Assembly: GCF_013204845.1 (NCBI RefSeq)
Contig: NZ_JABMKY010000005.1
Location: forward strand, 310,001 to 374,000
DNA: 64,000 nucleotides
Reading direction: 5' to 3'
Source of the DNA: Paenibacillus qinlingensis
Lineage (GTDB): Bacteria; Bacillota; Bacilli; Paenibacillales; NBRC-103111
Positions 48,963 through 57,375 of this stretch are shown here, one piece after another (position 1 is the first letter of the stretch; each line of letters begins with the position of its first letter). Both the position numbers and the translations under genes were made by a program. Under the pieces are notes generated by a model, which was not told where the DNA came from, made no database searches, and worked only from the letters and a program-made list of their open reading frames with translations.

Positions 48963-51900
48963 ATGATGAGAAGAAAGCGTTTACGTAAAACGGGAATATG
49001 GGCGATGGTACTGCTAATGTGCTTTATGCTAGTTCCTAATAATTCCATGGCAGCTGAGTCAGATGAGTTCGATGTCCTGAGATTGAGACTATTCGATATG
49101 ATCACTGGCGGATCAACATTTGATCCTGATGATGTAGATATTCGGCCCAAAATTGAGATCATCACATCAAACGCACAAAACGCTTGGAGTACGATGGCTA
49201 AGCAAACAGACCGAACTTATTTATGGAGTGATTTAAGTTCTTCTAAAGATACTGTTGATGATCCGAATACGGCTGAAATTGAGAAGCCTGTTTCTGCGCA
49301 CGTATCGGGCAGCTTTCAACGACTTGAAAGCATGGCTATCGCCTACAGTACGAAGGGGTCTACTCTTCAAGGGAACGCCGACCTATTAGCAGATATTCAA
49401 AGCGGACTTCAATGGATGTACGTCAACCGATACAACGAAAGCTTTCCAACGCGAACACAGCGGTATGATAACTGGTTTGACTGGGAAATCGCTTCACCAA
49501 CAAGCTTAGACAACATAGGCGTTCTGCTCTATGATGCGCTTTCGCCTGAGGTACTTGCTATTATTCTGAAGCAAGTAAAGTTTATGCTGCCTGATTTGAA
49601 CAATCCGGCTTCTACCGGTGCTAATCAGCTCTCATTCTGTAATATTACGATGATTCATGGCGTGATCAGTAAAAATTCCACGGTGCTTTTCGCTGCTAGA
49701 AATGGTGTTAGCAGGGTGCTGGCGGATGTAAAGACTGACGATGGCTTTTACTCGGACGGTTCCTTTATCCAGCATCACACGTATGCGTATAACGGCGGTT
49801 ACGGAACCAGCATGCTCGATAATTTATCGAGGATGATCTATATACTTAGCCAATCTACATGGGAGATCGTTGACCCGAACTTAGCCATTTTTTATAAACA
49901 CGTGTCTGACGGCTTCGAGCCTTTTGTTTATGACGGCGAAATGATGGACATGGTAAGAGGCAGATATATATCCAGAGGAAATGGGCACGCAGGACATAGC
50001 GTCATCGGGTCTCTGGTAAGATTAGCTCTTCTTGCTCCTGCTGAAGAAGCGGCAACGTATAAAAGCATGGTGAAATATTGGGTTGAGCAAGATACGTATG
50101 ATGATATTTATCCGACGTTGTCTTCCATTTCCCTCATAATTGAACTTAAGAAACTCATGCAGGACAACACGGTTAAACCTAGAGGCGAACTCATTGCCCA
50201 TAAACAGTACCCTAGTATGGATCGTACCGTGCATCTGGGGAACGGCTATGGATTTGGTATCAGTATGTTTTCGAGCCGTATTGCGAATTACGAATCGATT
50301 AATGGTGAAAATTTGAAGGGGTGGCATACCGGTGATGGCATGACTTATCTATACAACGCGGATGCCAGTCAATATGATGATGATTTCTGGCCGACAGTGA
50401 ATAGCTACCGTCTGCCGGGAACAACGGTAAATGTTAACTCTGAAAATGCATCAGGTCAGTTAAGTCCCTATAATTGGGTAGGAGGCACTGAAATCTCCGG
50501 ACTTTATGGCGTTTCTGGCATGCAGTTTAGAAGCCCAGGGGCAACACTGCAAGCCAAGAAGTCTTGGTTTATGTTCGATGATGAAATCGTTGCGCTCGGT
50601 GCGGGTATTTCATCAAACGACAATAAGGATGTCGAGACGATCATTGAGAATCGCAAATTGAATAATAACGGAGACAATGTGCTTACGGTTAACGGTCAAC
50701 TACATCCAGAGAATCTGGGTGAGACTGAAATGCTGCCGAATGTGAGTTGGGCTCACTTGCAAGGTAAAGTGCCGGGCTCAGATGTTGGCTACTACTTCCC
50801 AGTTGCGGGATCTGTGAAAGCATTGCGTGAAAGCCGTACGGATCAATGGATCAGTACGAATGTAGGTGGAAGTGAAAGTAATTCCACTCGTTCCTATATG
50901 AATTTATGGTTTGATCATGGTACGAATCCGAATAATGAGACTTACTCCTATGTGCTCTTGCCGGGTAAATCAAGCGAGGAGGTAGGAAATTATTCTACGC
51001 ATCCGGATATTGAGGTCATTGAGAATTCCTCACAAGCTCAAGCAGTCAAAGAAACGAAATTAGGAATTACAGGGATTAATTTCTGGAATGATGGATTGAC
51101 GACTGTGAATCAGGTGACGAGTAACAAAAAAGCTTCGGTCATGATCAAGCAGACAGAAGAGGATATGGAGATATCCGTTTCCGATCCTACCATGGCCAAT
51201 ACAGGGACAATTGATCTTGTTTTAGATACGGATTTCGGCGATATCGTTTCAATTGATCCGGGCGTTTCTTTGAATCATTCCGACGATAAGGCCAAAATTT
51301 CCGTTAATGTCAAGGATGCGAGAGGAATGACATTTCATGTTAAATTCCGCTTGCCTGGTAAAAAGCAGGCACTTGCTGCTCCAACTGGTCTTATAGCCAC
51401 CCAAAATGGTGCCAACGGTGTTCAATTATCTTGGCAAGCCGTAGACAAGGCAGATGCTCTGCTAGCAGCTCCTGCTAATCTAACAATAAGCGGAAATACA
51501 GTGAATAGCCTGACCGTTAATTGGGAGGCAGTTGAAGGTGCAGCGGACTACAGACTTTACCGGTCTACCTCGGTAGATGGAGATTACTACTCTATTCTTA
51601 ATCTACAACCAGGAGCCACGACTTATACGGATACCAAACTGGGCAGTGGTACTCAGTACTTTTATAAAGTGATGGCTGTAAATACGAAAGGGATTTCTGC
51701 CTATTCAGAGATCAACTCTGCTTGGACTGTCCCAGTTGCGCCAACCGGACTGCACGTCGTAACCAACATGGGCACTACGCTTTCCCTAGCTTGGAATGAA
51801 GTACCAGGCACTACAGAATATAAGCTCTACCGGTCAACCTCGTTGACAGGTAATTTCGAGTTGGTGACAAGTTTAGGTACGATGATCACATCAACCAGCT

Positions 51901-54900
51901 ATACCGATTCTGGTTTGGAAGAAGGAATGAATTATTATTATAAAATTACATCGGTTAATCTAGGAGGCGAGTCTGCTGCTACTGCCCCTCTTTCAACCAT
52001 TTTTAATGTGCCGGCGAATGTCATTGACGATAATTTCGATGACTTTAATCGAGGCGAGTTGAACGGCCAACGAAATTGGGTGACAACTATCCCAACGGGG
52101 ACAGAGGCGACGGTTGAGGAAGAGACGCCGAATAGTGCTTACGTTTATATAAAGAAAAATAGCAATTATCAAGGAGATCCTTCTATTAGCCACACGCTGA
52201 GCATACCTGCCGGTGCCATTGTGACGGCGGAAGTCACGGTGAAAGCGGATGACATCCAGTATAAGACGGTGCTTGATCTTCGAGATAGTGCTACAAACAA
52301 ACGTGCTGTTAACATCATTATGCAGAGCAACAAGATATGGGGGTACAGCGGTTCTTCCAAGGTTGATCTTTTGAATCCGATGGATTTAAACAAGTCTTAT
52401 AAGTTGAAAGCCATTGTTAATATGGCAACTAAGAAGTTTGACATGTACGTGGATGATCAGCTTGTCGGTAACCAGTGGTCATTCCGGGAAAGCCCGGTTA
52501 ATAAAATCGATACCGTTATATTTGCTTTGGGAGGTACTGCCAGTTCCATGAAGCTGGATCAAGTCAAGATTTCGTTTGTTCCGCTTATTCCGACAAATGT
52601 AACAGCAAGCGAACAAACAGGTTCTGGTCTAAAATTATCATGGACGCCGGTTACTGGAGCTACCGGTTATCGAATTTATCGTTCCCTATCGGCGAATACC
52701 GGCTTTAAACTGGCGGCAGAGGTGCCTTCCGGAAGCTCCTATACAGACAGCGGTTTAGTTGCCAAAACAACCTATTATTATAAAATGGTGGCATTAAGCG
52801 GTAGTGCGATTTCGGCAGAATCCAGTCTGCTGACAACTACAACCAAAAATGCATCAGGGTTGAGTATACCTACCACGCCGGATGCTTTGTTTGCAAGCGA
52901 TAACACGGGGACTTCAATCAAGCTAAGCTGGAAGGCAAGCAAGGATGCTGCAAGCTACTCCGTGTATAGATCCACGGCAAGTGGTGATCAGTTTGAACTT
53001 GCAGGTACGACGAATAGTCCATTCTTCCTGGATACGGGACTTGATGGAATCACAAGTTATTCGTACAAGGTCGTTGCCGTTAACGAAGAGGGAGACTCAC
53101 CGGATTCCAACATCGTATCTTCTTCGTTCAATGTTGTGCAAACACTGATCAGCGACAATTTTGATAGCGATGCGCTCGGTGCGGATCCAGCAGGCTGGAC
53201 GATAGTGGAAGATACTGGAAGGCCAGTGACAGTTGTAAATGCAACTTATGCAGCAGCACCTGGTCACGCAGTTAGACTTACTGGCGGTAATGCTCTTGAG
53301 ACAAGTGCAGTAAGAACCTTTGGCGACGCCCAAGGCGTTCAAGGAATTGTTACGGTAGAAACAGATGTATTGCCGACAAATGCAAATTGGAAAAACATAC
53401 CCGTTATTATTAATCCTGCTGGTGCTGCAGCCGTGCACGCCTATTTTAGTGCCAGCCAAATTTTTGCCTATAAGTCGTCCAGCAGCAGCTCGAAAACAGC
53501 GATCTTCTCTCCTGTCGTCTTTGATGGAACATGGTATAGAACTAAAATTGTTCTGAATACCAGCACGAATAAATTCGACTTATTTGTTAATGATTCATCA
53601 GCAGCATCTGCGAGTCAGTTTGGCTTTAGAACAGTTTCATCCTCTGTTTACGGCGTGAAGGTAGCTGTAGATAATGTTAGCAGCTTGGATTTTGACAATG
53701 TCAAAGCGTATTTCAAGCCGTTAGCACCAACGTCTCTGACAGCAAGCGCAAATACAGCTTCAAGCATTAAATTGACTTGGGGAGCTGCTACGGGAGCTGC
53801 CAGCTACAAACTTTATCGGTCCCTGAGTCCAGAACAAGGTTACAAGCAAGTGTACGCGGGGACTGAACTGACCTTTACCGATAATGGGCTTACTAGCGGA
53901 ACAACCTACTACTATAAAGTCGCTGCGGTAAAAGCCGGTGCTGCATCCGACGCGTCCAATCGGGTGACTGCTTCTACAACCAGTACGCCAGTAGCGGTAA
54001 TGGAATATGACAATTCGAAAAGCCTGAAGAATGAAGTTCGCATTCTCTCAGCACGGACAGATGCAGATCCCGGACAAGTGGGTTACATCATTTATCGGGA
54101 CGGTGTGGATGTCGGTAGAACTTTTACTACCGCATTTGTCGAAAGTGAGCTTGAAGCTGGCAAAACCTATCAATATGCGATTGTGGCCTATGATAACTTG
54201 GGTCACCTATCGACAGCGAGTGAGGCAGTAGCGTATACGGTGCCAACGAACACAACGACATTGCCGGACGATATTGACGATGATAGTCCGGGGAATTCAC
54301 CCGGTCCTGGTACAACAACAGGAACATCGCCAAGTGATTCAATCCTTCAGAAGCCGATCCTTGACACGAAGACCGGTGAGGCGAAGGTAACAGTGGAGCC
54401 GAGTGCCATTCTTACTAAATTGGAACAGCTAAAGGCAGATACGACGGGGATTAATCGTATCTCGATCGATGTGCCGAAGGTGAAAGGTGCAACGGCTTAT
54501 TCCATTGTTCTTCCGACAGCGGCTCTCACAGAAGACAAATCAACTCAGAAACTTGAGTTAAGGACAGACGCGGCCAATGTGGTAGTTCCTACCAACATGT
54601 TTGCGAATATCAACGCGGATAATGTGAAGGAAATCGGTGTGACGATTGGCTTTGCAGATCCTGGTACACTACCTGATGCTGTGAAGGCACAGACAGGAAA
54701 CAGACCAGTTATTGAGCTTCATGCTACAGCAGATGGAAAACCAATTGCATTCAATAATCCTGATGCAGCGGTTGAGGTATCCATTCCTTACACGCCTACG
54801 GCCGAAGAATTGAAACATCCTGAGCATCTCGTGATCTGGTACATAGACGGTGCTGGGAAAGTGGTCGCTGTTCCAAATAGTCGGTACAACGCAGTAACAG

Positions 54901-55505
54901 GAACAATCAGCTTTACTACGACGCATTTTAGCATATATGCCGTAGCGTATGTATTCAAAAACTTTGATGATCTCGGCCGATATGATTGGGCCAAAGATGC
55001 CATTGAAGTAATGGCGGCCAAAGGGATCATTAACGGAACAAGCGAGAAGTCATTTGAGCCAGCTGCCAACATAACTCGGGCAGACTTCTTGTTACTCTTG
55101 GTAAAATCGTTAGGCTTGACGGCGAATACCGATGTTAATTTTGAGGATGTCAACAAGGCTTCATATTATTATGAAGCTGTTGCAATTGCCAAAAAACTTG
55201 GCATTACACAGGGCAGCGGAGCTAACCAATTTAGCCCGAATACGGCTATTTCCAGACAGGATATGATGGTTATTGCGGCTAGAGCGATGCGAACAGCGAA
55301 GAAACTGAATACGAATACGGTCGGCACAAGCGTGGACCTCAATGTGTTTACAGATAAGTCCGATGTATCCGCATATGCCATTGAAGATCTAGCAGCAATG
55401 AGCAAGGAAGGCATCATTCAAGGAAACGGAAGTTTGTTGAATCCACTTGGTCATGCAACAAGAGCCGAAGCAGCCTTAATCATCTATCGAATCTATAATA
55501 AATGA
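48963..55505 (+). CDS. Giant SLH-anchored polysaccharide lyase family 8 enzyme with FN3 and beta-sandwich modules
   Basis: This 2180-residue protein has a signal peptide (GIWAMVLLMCFMLVPNNSMA) and an N-terminal PL8 alpha-toroid (~35-380). The catalytic triad N221, H271 and Y280 has N-to-H and H-to-Y spacings of 50 and 9, as in streptococcal hyaluronate lyase. The central and C-terminal PL8 beta domains (~400-785) follow. After a truncated FN3 start (~806-830) come FN3 repeats near 831, 918, 1208, 1301 and 1586, interleaved with jelly-roll-like binding modules at ~1021-1205 and ~1394-1580. A pre-SLH module (~1790-1990) and three SLH repeats (~1995-2180) end the chain. It would cleave a uronic-acid polymer (hyaluronan, chondroitin or xanthan) while held on the cell wall. 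Confidence 0.9.
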   Translation: MMRRKRLRKTGIWAMVLLMCFMLVPNNSMAAESDEFDVLRLRLFDMITGGSTFDPDDVDIRPKIEIITSNAQNAWSTMAKQTDRTYLWSDLSSSKDTVDDPNTAEIEKPVSAHVSGSFQRLESMAIAYSTKGSTLQGNADLLADIQSGLQWMYVNRYNESFPTRTQRYDNWFDWEIASPTSLDNIGVLLYDALSPEVLAIILKQVKFMLPDLNNPASTGANQLSFCNITMIHGVISKNSTVLFAARNGVSRVLADVKTDDGFYSDGSFIQHHTYAYNGGYGTSMLDNLSRMIYILSQSTWEIVDPNLAIFYKHVSDGFEPFVYDGEMMDMVRGRYISRGNGHAGHSVIGSLVRLALLAPAEEAATYKSMVKYWVEQDTYDDIYPTLSSISLIIELKKLMQDNTVKPRGELIAHKQYPSMDRTVHLGNGYGFGISMFSSRIANYESINGENLKGWHTGDGMTYLYNADASQYDDDFWPTVNSYRLPGTTVNVNSENASGQLSPYNWVGGTEISGLYGVSGMQFRSPGATLQAKKSWFMFDDEIVALGAGISSNDNKDVETIIENRKLNNNGDNVLTVNGQLHPENLGETEMLPNVSWAHLQGKVPGSDVGYYFPVAGSVKALRESRTDQWISTNVGGSESNSTRSYMNLWFDHGTNPNNETYSYVLLPGKSSEEVGNYSTHPDIEVIENSSQAQAVKETKLGITGINFWNDGLTTVNQVTSNKKASVMIKQTEEDMEISVSDPTMANTGTIDLVLDTDFGDIVSIDPGVSLNHSDDKAKISVNVKDARGMTFHVKFRLPGKKQALAAPTGLIATQNGANGVQLSWQAVDKADALLAAPANLTISGNTVNSLTVNWEAVEGAADYRLYRSTSVDGDYYSILNLQPGATTYTDTKLGSGTQYFYKVMAVNTKGISAYSEINSAWTVPVAPTGLHVVTNMGTTLSLAWNEVPGTTEYKLYRSTSLTGNFELVTSLGTMITSTSYTDSGLEEGMNYYYKITSVNLGGESAATAPLSTIFNVPANVIDDNFDDFNRGELNGQRNWVTTIPTGTEATVEEETPNSAYVYIKKNSNYQGDPSISHTLSIPAGAIVTAEVTVKADDIQYKTVLDLRDSATNKRAVNIIMQSNKIWGYSGSSKVDLLNPMDLNKSYKLKAIVNMATKKFDMYVDDQLVGNQWSFRESPVNKIDTVIFALGGTASSMKLDQVKISFVPLIPTNVTASEQTGSGLKLSWTPVTGATGYRIYRSLSANTGFKLAAEVPSGSSYTDSGLVAKTTYYYKMVALSGSAISAESSLLTTTTKNASGLSIPTTPDALFASDNTGTSIKLSWKASKDAASYSVYRSTASGDQFELAGTTNSPFFLDTGLDGITSYSYKVVAVNEEGDSPDSNIVSSSFNVVQTLISDNFDSDALGADPAGWTIVEDTGRPVTVVNATYAAAPGHAVRLTGGNALETSAVRTFGDAQGVQGIVTVETDVLPTNANWKNIPVIINPAGAAAVHAYFSASQIFAYKSSSSSSKTAIFSPVVFDGTWYRTKIVLNTSTNKFDLFVNDSSAASASQFGFRTVSSSVYGVKVAVDNVSSLDFDNVKAYFKPLAPTSLTASANTASSIKLTWGAATGAASYKLYRSLSPEQGYKQVYAGTELTFTDNGLTSGTTYYYKVAAVKAGAASDASNRVTASTTSTPVAVMEYDNSKSLKNEVRILSARTDADPGQVGYIIYRDGVDVGRTFTTAFVESELEAGKTYQYAIVAYDNLGHLSTASEAVAYTVPTNTTTLPDDIDDDSPGNSPGPGTTTGTSPSDSILQKPILDTKTGEAKVTVEPSAILTKLEQLKADTTGINRISIDVPKVKGATAYSIVLPTAALTEDKSTQKLELRTDAANVVVPTNMFANINADNVKEIGVTIGFADPGTLPDAVKAQTGNRPVIELHATADGKPIAFNNPDAAVEVSIPYTPTAEELKHPEHLVIWYIDGAGKVVAVPNSRYNAVTGTISFTTTHFSIYAVAYVFKNFDDLGRYDWAKDAIEVMAAKGIINGTSEKSFEPAANITRADFLLLLVKSLGLTANTDVNFEDVNKASYYYEAVAIAKKLGITQGSGANQFSPNTAISRQDMMVIAARAMRTAKKLNTNTVGTSVDLNVFTDKSDVSAYAIEDLAAMSKEGIIQGNGSLLNPLGHATRAEAALIIYRIYNK

Positions 55506-55547
55506 GTTTGGTAAGTTGAACTTTGTACTGAGTAATGTTTAACCATG

Positions 55548-55575
55548 GTCCATACTTCGGTATGGACTTTTTGTT
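55548..55575 (+). terminator. UUCG-loop terminator after the PL8 gene
   Basis: GTCCATAC-TTCG-GTATGGAC is a perfect 8-bp stem with a stable tetraloop, followed by TTTTTGTTT. Confidence 0.9.
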
Positions 55576-55598
55576 TCGAAAAGGCGAGTTTGTGGTCG

Positions 55599-55782
55599 AA
55601 GGGGAACGTAGATTCACTATTTTTAAAAAAAGTACCGATCTGAGGCTTCAGGGGAACGAGGATACGCTATTCATGCATGTGGCATTGGTTTTGAGCTATT
55701 TTAGAGCAATTAGGACATCTACGTTCCCTTGCTGAGGGAAATGGGATCATTTGAGACGAAATAGCGGCGCTACGTTCCCCTT
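55599..55782. repeat. Intergenic element with four GGGGAACG/CGTTCCC motifs in nested inverted orientation
   Basis: AAGGGGAACGTAG (55599-55611) is exactly mirrored at 55770-55782. Inside lie a further GGGGAACGAGG (55651-55661) and an inverted CTACGTTCCCTT (55719-55730). The 310-base gap between the PL8 terminator and the next gene has no convincing coding frame, so this appears to be a structured repeat. Confidence 0.5.
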
Positions 55783-55884
55783 TAAGTTATCAGGATGTAT
55801 GATTACGGGGAGTCGTGCGAACAGATGGAAGGAATTAGAAGCTGCTAGAGAGAATTAAGGAATATTAACTTTTACTTAAGTGGG

Positions 55885-56415
55885 GTGCTCCATCTGAACG
55901 TGAATATTCCGAAGAAAATACATATTATAGGCTCAGTTGGAAGCGGTAAAACCACCCTTGCTAGAAATTTATCACGAAAATACAGCATACCCTATTATGA
56001 ATTAGATAACGTAGTTTGGAAAAGACATAAAGGTGAAGATATAAGAAGATCTGATGAAGAAAGAGATGCTCTATTAGACAAAATAATGTCTTCTGACCGT
56101 TGGATCATTGAAGGTGCTCACCATCATGATTGGGTTTCTCAATGTTTCCAGAATGCCGAATTAATCATTTTCTTGGACACACCGTATCTGGTAAGAATAA
56201 GTAGGATTATTAGGAGATTTATTTTGCAAAAACTAGGGATCGAAAAAGCAAATTATACACCAACATTTAAAATTTTCATGAAGATGTTTAAATGGAATGC
56301 TGGATTCGAAAAGAAAAGTAAACCGAAGATTTTGGATATGTTCCGTCAGGATAAGATGAAGTCTTTGATAATAAAGGATAATCATAAGCTTGAGCAATTT
56401 GTTAGTGAAGTCTAA
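55885..56415 (+). CDS. P-loop kinase-like protein (adenylate kinase/FlaR-like)
   Basis: This protein of about 176 residues has Walker A GSVGSGKTT near the N-terminus (KIHIIGSVGSGKTTLARNLS). The following YELDNVVW and WIIEGAHHHDWVSQCFQNAE, with LIIFLDTPYLVRISRIIRRF, match small shikimate/adenylate-kinase-like proteins annotated as topology modulation proteins. The start is either GTG 55885 or GTG 55900; ribosome sites are weak for both. A nucleotide or small-molecule kinase activity is likely; the acceptor is unknown. Confidence 0.7.
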   Translation: MLHLNVNIPKKIHIIGSVGSGKTTLARNLSRKYSIPYYELDNVVWKRHKGEDIRRSDEERDALLDKIMSSDRWIIEGAHHHDWVSQCFQNAELIIFLDTPYLVRISRIIRRFILQKLGIEKANYTPTFKIFMKMFKWNAGFEKKSKPKILDMFRQDKMKSLIIKDNHKLEQFVSEV

Positions 56416-56447
56416 CAATGAGGTTTTATCACGGAGGAAAATGCGAA

Positions 56448-56783
56448 ATGAAATTTCCGAAATTCATTGGTTTACTCGCTTCAACTGGTTCAATGATACT
56501 TTGGATCATATTTGCTTTGTTCAATCCATACACCCATGAGCGTGTAGACAATGACGTTTTAATAAATACATTAGTTACGCTTTTTATTCCAGCTTGTGTA
56601 GCGCTGCTAGGGGTCGTTATTAGAAGGCCTTCGCTTATGTTTCTTGCATTTGTTTGGTCACTTCCTATAAGTCTATACACCGCAATGACCCCAAGTATGT
56701 TTAAAATGTTTGGTATTACTTCGTTTATGTATCTGATCTCGGGTATTTGGATGATTAGGGAAAATAGGTCTCGACAAAGGTGA
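56448..56783 (+). CDS. Small membrane protein of unknown function
   Basis: From ATG 56448 (GGAGG upstream) this is a 111-residue protein with four hydrophobic segments (FIGLLASTGSMILWIIFALF, NTLVTLFIPACVALLGVVI, LMFLAFVWSLPISLYTAM, FGITSFMYLISGIWMI). The topology resembles small four-helix inner-membrane proteins of Firmicutes. It lies 32 bases after the kinase-like gene, probably on one transcript. No function can be assigned. Confidence 0.65.
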   Translation: MKFPKFIGLLASTGSMILWIIFALFNPYTHERVDNDVLINTLVTLFIPACVALLGVVIRRPSLMFLAFVWSLPISLYTAMTPSMFKMFGITSFMYLISGIWMIRENRSRQR

Positions 56784-56847
56784 GAGATCTACAGGTAGGG
56801 TCAATGATGATAATTTCATTATACGAAATTCATAGGAGGACACAAAG

Positions 56848-57267
56848 ATGATGCCAAAGCATTTTCTTTCTGCAGCAGCCATTGTACTTAATGAGCGTAA
56901 CGAAATTTTATTAATAAAAGGCCCTGATCGAGGTTGGGAAATGCCTGGTGGCGTGGTTGAAGAAGGCGAATCGTTGATACATGCAGCGATCAGAGAAACG
57001 AAGGAAGAGAGCGGTATTGATATTGAGGTGACCAAATTTTGTGGTGTATTCCAGAATGTCACTCAGTCCATTTGTAATACGTTGTTTTTAGGTAAACCAG
57101 TCGGAGGAGAGTTAACAACGAGTTCGGAGTCTCTCGAAGTAGGCTTTTTCCCAATTGAAAAAGCATTAGAGATGGTGACTTTTCTAAATTTCAGGCAGCG
57201 ACTAGCGTTTTGTTTACATGAAGAAAATCATCCATTTTGTGTGGAATTTTTAGAGGAAATGAGTTGA
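56848..57267 (+). CDS. NUDIX hydrolase
   Basis: This 139-residue protein starts at 56848 with AGGAGG upstream. The NUDIX box reads GGVVEEGESLIHAAIRETKE followed by ESGI, matching GX5EX7REUXEEXGU with Lys in place of one less critical residue. The preceding ILLIKGPDRGWEMPGG is typical of MutT/ADP-ribose-type enzymes. It hydrolyses a nucleoside-diphosphate derivative; the exact substrate is unknown. Confidence 0.9.
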   Translation: MMPKHFLSAAAIVLNERNEILLIKGPDRGWEMPGGVVEEGESLIHAAIRETKEESGIDIEVTKFCGVFQNVTQSICNTLFLGKPVGGELTTSSESLEVGFFPIEKALEMVTFLNFRQRLAFCLHEENHPFCVEFLEEMS

Positions 57268-57330
57268 TTTCTTGAGATTCCTAATAGAAAAGATGATATA
57301 TAGCATTTGCTAGGTATTGGTAAAAACAGT

Positions 57331-57363
57331 AAAAACGGAGAACCTATGAACCAGATTCTCCGT
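57331..57363 (-). terminator. Rho-independent terminator for the GH63-like gene (minus strand)
   Basis: On the minus strand ACGGAGAA and TTCTCCGT pair and are followed by TTTTTAC, 13 bases past the glycosidase stop. Confidence 0.75.
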
Positions 57364-57375
57364 GTTGCCTGTCTA

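Noticed and set aside
53097-53459. 120-residue minus-strand frame rich in Cys inside the PL8 gene
   Set aside because: Antisense to FN3/jelly-roll coding sequence; Cys content comes from Gly/Ala/Thr codons on the other strand. No ribosome site.
55535-55735. 66-residue plus-strand frame after the PL8 gene
   Set aside because: Begins before the UUCG terminator and runs through the repeat element; no ribosome site and no protein-like composition.
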